A DNA stretch of 64,000 nucleotides, taken from assembly GCF_000203795.2 (NCBI RefSeq), contig NW_006281111.1, positions 684,539 through 748,538 of the forward strand, in the 5' to 3' direction. The translations under genes were made by a program, and so were the position numbers. Origin of the DNA: Batrachochytrium dendrobatidis JAM81. Lineage: Eukaryota > Chytridiomycota > Chytridiomycetes > Rhizophydiales. Position 1 is the first letter of the stretch. Each line of letters starts with the position of its first letter. Below the pieces are notes generated by a model. The model was not told the DNA's origin. It made no database searches and saw only the letters and a program-made list of their open reading frames with translations. Below are positions 56,714 through 64,000 of the stretch, piece by piece.

Positions 56714-59101
56714 TTATTTCATGGAAATCTTGGAAAATAATGTTGTCTTGACGCATTCTCCTGCTGCTCTTTCCTCGTTCGCTTTAGTTCGACAGCTTTC
56801 CATAATCTCTCTCAACACATTCTTTTCCAGATCGTCTCGTTTTGTTAATAACTTTTCAATATATTCCAAGGGAACATCAGGATACGCTTTCCACAATGCA
56901 TAAAAATCCAAAAACACCATACGTGGATTTGAATCAATCAATGCAATAATCTTTTCAATGACTTCAAAACTAGCTTTGGCTCGTTTGGCATTTTTGGTTT
57001 TTACGAAATACGCCGTGACAAGTTCTAAATCAGAACGCATACGATCGGGTGCATGTGGCATCTTGAATTTGGCATTTTTGTTTTTAAAGGACTCGACATA
57101 AGACAAGAGAAACCTGTCGAGAAGTTCAGTTCCAACTTTGCCATACACGTAATCCGAAAGATGTCGCTGAAAATCGTCCCCATAGTCATCAAATGTGCCA
57201 ACAATCAGTCTCATAATATCTTGCTCGTACCATTGTGGGCAGTGAAGAAAATTGAGCGCAGGGAGAATATCACTCATGATGATGTCGACAAGAACCAATT
57301 GGCATTTTTTCGTGATTTTCATAAACCCATCCATGGTAGTCCGGATCCGGGTTGTAATGGCTTGACGGACAGTTTCATCGGCCATACCTTCAAGTCTTAG
57401 ACTGATTGTTTCGGAAAACTCGTTGCTGCGAAGCGAATCGTTTGCTAACGCCATAACATATTCGACTAATCCTTCGGCAAGATCGTTGGATTTGGCAACA
57501 AACTTTGCATACTCTTGATCAAAAATCTTGAGCCATGCGGTTTGAAACTCGTCCAGAGTATTGCAGCACTCCATAACGACATCATGCAAAAGTTGTCCTT
57601 TTGATGATGTAGCAACCACATCCAATTGCTGGTTAAACATTTGGAAAATAATAACACTTCCTGTAAGTAGATACTGTCCAGTTCCATCCATTTCTGGTGG
57701 GTTACGACGTTCAAGAAAATCAATGGTTTCTGAATGAAGAATATTTGAAAGCCATTCAGACAGTTTAGAGCGCACTAGTGTGATATAACTGCTCATGAGT
57801 TCTTCTTCTCGTCCATCGAGCAATTTGGGTTCCAGTAAATCCTCACTGACATCCAATCGTGCACTCATGCTGTTGTAGTAATCGCGCACCCATTTGATTA
57901 GCATAAGAATGGTAGATGGATCCATGTTTCCCTCGCTTATCTTTTTAACCATCTCGTATATATTGCGATGGTACTCGAGAACAAAAAAGTGGAAAATGTT
58001 GTATCGCTTGGGAAAAAGTGGAACGACATCATCATGGACAATAATCAATGTATCCACCACACTTTCGGCTGCCTTGAGGAGTTCTGCAGTATTCATTTGA
58101 TTTGCTTGGTACAGGATTGCCATTTCCTCTTGGATACTTTCGCGCAATACATCGAAATACCTGATACGGTATCCTTTGATCGTCTTTGATCGACTTTCAT
58201 GTAAATGATCTAAACCATCATCTCCAACAATCACTACACATTCATCTGCACGTTCTTCAGCCTCGATGATTTTGACTAGTCGCACCACAGCTGACACATG
58301 GCCAGATTTCACCAGTTCAATGGTCACCTTTGCCAAATTCCACACATACAAATCAAACTTGTACTCAATCTGATCAATTTTTTTAAACATGGCATTAAGA
58401 GTATTGATCACGTCGGATGAACACCCCCGGGCTTTAACGAGAGTAACGTCGCGGAATGTTGACAACTGCTGGAGATGGTAGTGCACAAACAAAAGACTTT
58501 CTGCAGTGCCAATTGTTTTGACCGAATCTTCATCCAACAGCTTTTGAATACGAGCAAGCTGGTTATTGATTTTTTGAAACTGCTCAATCATGGCTTTTGT
58601 CGTGACAAAGTTTTGATGGGTTCGCGATATCTAGATGTAATGTAGACATGGAGTTGAGTATTGAGAGGAATGGATGGGATATTTATATTCGAGTCGGATT
58701 GTGTAGGTATGCATTTTATATTTGATTTGAGTGACTGGAAAGATGACAACACATACCCGTTTAATGTGTGAATAATTCTTGATGTTATTTGTGGGTCCAC
58801 CGCATAAAGCATCCATTCTAGCCAAAGACTCTTTCATGGCAGCCGTCTCGACCCGACAAGTTTGCAGAGCGTCAATGCCCTTTTGTGTACCATCAAGCTG
58901 GCCTTCCATGACAGTTTTCAACTGGGCCTCAACAGATGCTCGCTCCATGGCTACTTTTTTACGTGCAAGGGAGAGTTTGTTGGTCAAGTCATCTGGATGG
59001 CGGAGCATATCTACCAAACGAAGAACTGCCGACTCGTGAGCATCTGCTACAAAGTCGACACTGGTGATATCCATGGCCGCTGCAATGGTCGGAGATGACA
59101 T
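56714..59101 (-). CDS. SEC6: SEC6, exocyst complex subunit (EXOC3)
   Basis: Part of the exocyst that tethers secretory vesicles to the plasma membrane. Two exons (58757-59101, 56714-58630) give 753 aa. The N-terminus is a coiled coil (LARKKVAMERASVEAQLKTV MEGQLDGTQKGIDALQTCR). Family stretches: ESLLFVHYHLQQLSTFRDVT, YVWNLAKVTIELVKSGHVSA, VRLVKIIEAEERADE, IRYFDVLRESIQEEM, and the helical C-terminal rods ending PRMVFLDFYALWKAYPDVPL. The length equals fungal SEC6. ATG 59101 (MSSPTIA) is chosen; the longer frame would start at TTG. No catalytic function is expected. The gene starts 272 bp from the HECT ligase stop. Confidence 0.94.
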
Positions 59102-59373
59102 GTTTGTTTGTAGTTGGTCTATATCCAAGTTTGAATACTATCAGGCAAGATTTCCAAGTGCATCTGAACAAATAGTCGCGTCCAAGGTGAACATCAAACA
59201 AGTGCATCGAGTTTAACCTTCAAAATACAATTTAAAAAACAACAATCTCAATTAAAATAGAATACGAAAAGGCTTTATTGGTTTGAAAAAAGCAAGAATA
59301 GTTGTTCTGCTCTTTCAGAGCAAGTAAAGAGTTATGGAAAATGAAGTAGTAATAAAGTAGCCTTGATATCAAA

Positions 59374-62300
59374 TTAAGCAAACCCAAATCCAGTTCCACA
59401 CTCCGAAATCGCTGTCAGTAACATTGACCGAAGTTGTTCATAAGAGTCATACTGCGGTAAATCGATTTGATTGAAACTATAATAATAATCAAAAATGTCA
59501 GTAAGAGCTGCATTCAAACAGTCAAATATATATATAATTACCATGTGTGGGCACTTGGCAAGCGAGAAACATCAGAGAATTCTTTATGAATTTGGAACTT
59601 TTGCACACCGGTAGATCCCTCTAAAGCTTTGAACCCTTCGAGTGGTACTTTACTTGTTCCAGTTGCAAACTGAATCAGCTTTGCTCTCTCTTCTTGTGAA
59701 AAACTACGCACTGCTCGCCAAAACCATTGCACTTGTGGAGACGATGCTGTGTAGTTTTGATATTCGGTATTGTTTTTCCAGTCATCAATGTCAATGTCTG
59801 GCATACCAGAAATCAACAACTCAAGCTCCTGCTCGTTGAAAATACGAACTAGATCTGCTGGAATAACTTGGTTAAACCCGGCTAAAAAGGCATGGATCTG
59901 GTCCTTGATGGCTACAACTAATCGCTGCTCAGTAATGAGCTTGACATACTCGACCTTGTTTTCATCTGTTACAGTAATGTTGCGGCCATTCGGTTTAAGA
60001 TCAATGATCCGCTGGCGTCCAAAATCATCCACCTCGGTACTAAACGTTAAATCCAACACATCCTCAATGTCGTTTTGCAAAATCCACTCTAGTGATTTGT
60101 GGAATCCAGGATCAATCGCCTCCATATCCTTGTAATCCACCTGTATACCAAGAATGCACTTGTAAAAGGATCTAGTGAAGTAAGCATCCAGCAAACGGCC
60201 ATCATAAATAGCTTTGCCAATGATACAGCCAACAAATTTAAAGTAATGCAAATGATCTGGGTTGACACCGGATGCGCGGTTGGGTTGATAGGTGACCTTG
60301 TCGGCAGCAGAAGGACGGAAAAGAGCATAGTCAGGATTAAACATTTGCCTGGCAAGCACAGAGAACCACTCACGAGCAACGCCGCCAGCATCAATACCTT
60401 CTTCTTCATGGAATCGCACCGCCAGTTTACTATATTTGAGTTCATCGCCAGATCGGCCAGAAAGCTGATGGAATGAATCCTCAAACACATATTGTCGGCG
60501 CACATTGATGGGCAAGGAGCCATAATGATCACGATGAGTATTGGTTTTTTTGTGAAGCTGCTGAGTGAAAAAGGTACGCTTATTATCAAATTCAAGAACC
60601 TTGGGGTTATGCACAAGCAGTGAAAAAGACCCATTCATGAGGGATGGATTATTACGGACCATAGTGTTGAGAATTTTTTTGTGGCTTTCGGTAAATACTG
60701 AGAACGACTCGCGATCGATTAGAGCAACATCAGACTGCTGACGAACAGACAAACGACCTCCGGCAGGAAGTGCACCTGTAGATGATTGTGTGTGCAAATT
60801 TAAAAGCAACGAACCAGCAGATGAAGATGTGACCAGATTAGATCCAGTAGTCGGAGTAGGCTTTTTCGCCATTACTACAGGCCGAGAAACAACCATGAAT
60901 GACTCGATAAGGGGAAGGAGCACAGTTGCAACATGCATCAAATCAGACTTTTGTTCAATCCAGTAAAGGCACTGTGAAAGTTCGCTCCACAGCGAAACAA
61001 AGTTAAATTGCTCGCACACCTCAGCTAAAGTAAGATAGGTAGGCTTGGTGGCAGGCGCATCAGTAGCAGTCTTTACCGCAGCTGCATCATTAGATGTGGT
61101 TGCAGTTGCTACGGGGGAAGCCGGCGTAGGAGCTTTAGAACACATGAAATCAATAGTTTTCAGCAACCGCAACAACTTGGACTGATGAGCAATCGGCGAT
61201 GAAAAATGAGATAAGCTCGTGGTAAAGATATCTGTAGATGACTGTGCTGCCTTGGCTGCTTTAGCCAACTCAATGAGATCAGGGATAATAGAATCACTGA
61301 GTTGCTGAGAAAGACTCACAAGCTCCTTGGAAATAATACTGTAGTTTTCCGGAATGGATGTGAGGTACTGAATAACCAACAGAGAAAAATGGAATGTTTT
61401 GCTAGAACAAACGCCATCCTTGAGAACGTTCGTGACACTACGAACATAATGGTCAGGAATCTGAGGGGTTTTAAGTACAACCTCAGTCGAAGTGGTTGCA
61501 GACTTGTCAGTAGAACTAGTAGCTTCAGGTCCAGCCGGTTTTGACGGCGACGGATCAACTGTGGTGGCAGTCGATAGGGGTGCTGTAGTTGTGGCAGCAG
61601 CATCGCTTTCGCTTGCAATTTTGTTGGCGGCGGCAGCAGCAAGAACAGCATCGGTAATCTCGGTTTGCTTTAACAAAAGATTCTTTTTATATATCACGGG
61701 CAATAACCTCAAAATACTAGTCAAGACTTGCATGAGCTGTTCCATAACACTAGGATTCTCTAAAAATGAAGGTCGCTCAAGTAAACTCATAAGAACAACA
61801 ACGGGGTATCGGAATTGTGGAGTGGGGTGTCTTTCCTTTTCTTTGCCTTTACCCTTTTTGCTAGGTGTCCTAAACGAACGAGAAATATGGGCATCCAGAG
61901 TATCATTTTCAGTTAAAAAGAATCTGACAACATCCGGATTTGAGCTAATTAGATGTAGCAAAGTTTCGAGTGAGCGCTGCGCAACCAAGTTGGGAATAGA
62001 ATGTGTCCCGCGTACAGCTGCACTGATAATCGAGCTACTTGTAGATTTGCGGCTGGATTGACGGTCGACAGACTGGGAAGCCTGAGGCAACTTTCCTTTA
62101 CTTTTTATAGATAGTTGCGACAGTCCACGATCTACAACAGCCACCTCGGCACTAGAATCAGCCAGGACTCCCAGCAAAAGTGTAAGGATCTCAGCACGCG
62201 TCTTGCTATTTTCGTTGAGATTAATAAAGACATTGGTCAGGCCTTGACGTCCAACTGCCTCGGGAACAAAAATAAGTCGAAGTAAATTAACAACACCAGA

Positions 62301-64000
62301 CTTGTCCACGAGCTGAACACTTTCTCGTTGTGATGACTTGTTGGAGGGAACAGTAATGGCTGCAGTTGGAGCTGCACTATTCCGCAAAACCGGCAGTCTT
62401 CGACGAGGAAACGCAGTACGTAAATCAGGCTCTAGTGCTTCCAGCAGTGTAATTGTATCGGCAGCAGCAGGCAGAGTAGGTTCATGTGCTGCAGTACTGG
62501 AAGCGGTAAGTTCGGAAAGTTGCTGAGCTTCGCGTTGACGACGATCAGCTTCAAGTCGCTCATGTCTAAGCAACTCTTCGCGAATCTCAAATGGTAGCGC
62601 CTCCAGAAATTCAGAATTGAGATCAGTAGGAATGCTTGTAGGCTGAAGTGTTCGACGCTGTTCTTCAAGATGCTCATTGATGACTTCTTGTCGCAGATCG
62701 TCGGGAAGTGCTTCAAGGAAAGTAATATCGATCCCTGTACCAGTAATATCCACAGGATTGCCATGGATAGTGATGATGATGCGCTCTGGTTCAGTTGCCA
62801 CGGCATTTGAAACTTCAGGTAGAGCATCGGCTGATGACGTAGGTATTTCACTAGACTCGATAGCTCCATCCACAGCCATGTCGGAAACAGTTTCCTGACT
62901 GGAAGCTGCCGATTCAGCCAAACCAACAGCCGCTTCAGCTGCAACACGCGCAGCTTCAGCCTCCTTTTCAGCTGCAATCTTTTCAGCTTCCTCCTTAGCC
63001 TTCTTTGCTTCATCTTCGGCTCGTTTAGCTTCTTCAATCTTGGCACGCTCAATTCGCTCAGTCTCGGCCTTTTCTTTAGCAATACGTTCGACTTCTAAAG
63101 CGTCTGGAACCAACATGTTTAAAATAGAATTAGAGCACCGCAGCGCCTTGTCAACACATTGAGGTCCGTAAATAGTGCGCACCTCTTGCTTCCATCTGCT
63201 GTTTGTTAATGCAATGGTGTGATTATGCACAAACGCCAGTCGTTCAACCATTGTAGGAAAGGCTGTTTCGTCTTTAGAGATCTTTGTAGTATTTGCAGTG
63301 CTTTTTGTATCAGCTGCAGTGGTGATGGATCTAGAAGTGCCAACAGCACCAGAAACGCCAGAGGCATCAGCCTGAACGCCAACCATGCCTCCAGCTAAAC
63401 TACCACCCATTCCTTGTTCAAAAGCTTCAAATGCCCGTCGAAGATTAGTGAGTTCTTGGAGTGAATCACCGGCGCCAGCAATTGCAGCCTCGACGTTACG
63501 ACGCATGCCAGCACCTCCCATTCCCGACATGCCATTATGCAGCATGTGTTGAAGGAAATGAAGAGGATTGCCATTGAACCCATCATACATGGCTTGTGGA
63601 TCACGAGGATCACGATGACCGTGTCCACTTATGCCATGTGGAATCCCCATATCTATGCCAGATACGCCAGCAGAAGCAGTATTGACCAAAAGTGGATGGG
63701 TCATATTATCTGGAGTGCCGCGCTGTATGGCAGATCCACGGCCCATCGGAGCCAGCAAATCGAGATCATCTGGATGTGCAACAATAATTCCATTGTCCAT
63801 ACGCAAAAGACCACCATTACCAAGATCAGCTTCGAAAATACTACGTCCACCAGAGCCAATGCCGCCGTGACGCCGATTGTTGTGAGAGCGCAAATCAACA
63901 AAAATATCGACAGAATCTTCAGGGAATACAAACCCAGTATCATGAGCTGCATTTGTGGCTGCATTTTGAACCATATCAAAAATATATCATGCCATCATCA
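59374..64000 (-). CDS. TOM1: TOM1/HUWE1-type HECT ubiquitin ligase, C-terminal part (partial)
   Basis: Giant E3 ligase acting in histone, ribosomal-protein and mRNA-export quality control. Only the 3' part is in the window: exon 59542-about 63974 and last exon 59374-59476. Residues seen include an acidic/Ala-rich helix ([20 protein letters not shown]), three ubiquitin-binding-motif repeats ([44 protein letters not shown]) typical of HUWE1, long HEAT-like spacers, and a complete HECT domain ([28 protein letters not shown]-like, LPSAHTCFNQIDLP). The catalytic Cys codon is split across the last intron (TG|T). An in-frame stop lies just upstream of 63974, so an acceptor near there or an upstream exon beyond 64000 supplies the rest; the N-terminal 1500 or more residues are outside. 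Confidence 0.93.

Noticed and set aside
62432..63082. 216-codon minus frame inside the HECT ligase
   Set aside because: Alternative phase of the Ala/Glu/Lys-rich helix; the ligase frame is conserved and continuous.

Overview
This window is nuclear DNA of a fungus with short introns. It is most likely a chytrid close to Batrachochytrium. The evidence is a Crinkler-like (CRN) protein with a ubiquitin-like header and a P-loop ATPase, several small secreted repeat proteins, ordinary fungal housekeeping genes (VID27, SEC6, SRP68, IRE1), and AT-rich intergenic DNA full of short dispersed repeats. The organism is inferred; no species-specific marker was tested. Exon models were built by hand from splice sites, reading phase and family resemblance. 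For nearly every multi-exon gene the exon lengths sum to a whole number of codons.

Layout. From 1 to 2.3 kb there are degenerate or unrecognised sequences and a terminal-inverted-repeat element. From 2.3 to 13.8 kb lies a dense core block: pantothenate synthetase, ESF2/ABT1, APC13, PNO1/DIM2, VID27 and IRE1. ESF2 and PNO1 both act in small-subunit ribosome assembly, and VID27 and IRE1 are divergent from a 99-bp gap. From 13.8 to 30.5 kb lies a gene-poor accessory island. It holds three secreted proteins (a mucin-like 45-bp-repeat protein, a small PNP-repeat Cys-rich protein, and a Gly-rich protein with a Kex2-like site), a single-exon CRN-like ATPase, a decayed nuclease-like fragment, a single-exon HNH nuclease-like protein, and long AT-rich spacers.

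From 30.5 to 64 kb the core density returns: TBC RabGAP, SRP68, SRPK kinase, RPAIN-like, C9orf85-like, ChaC, a cyclic-nucleotide-binding protein, an atypical small GTPase, a condensation-domain-like protein with a SAM-like insert, a transcriptional-type cyclin, an HROB-like recombination protein, SEC6, and the C-terminal part of a TOM1/HUWE1 HECT ligase that runs off the right edge.

The most striking structure outside genes is a dispersed family of about 0.35-0.55 kb elements. Their ends are inverted copies of CGTATTCACGTAAAATGAAAC. At least ten full or partial copies occur, including two that make up most of an intron (IRE1, cyclin) and one that ends at a stop codon (SRPK). A second, smaller repeat family has three copies. 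The CRN ATPase, nuclease remnant and HNH protein within 8 kb look like separated modules of CRN-type effectors and are the best candidate for an under-described system here.
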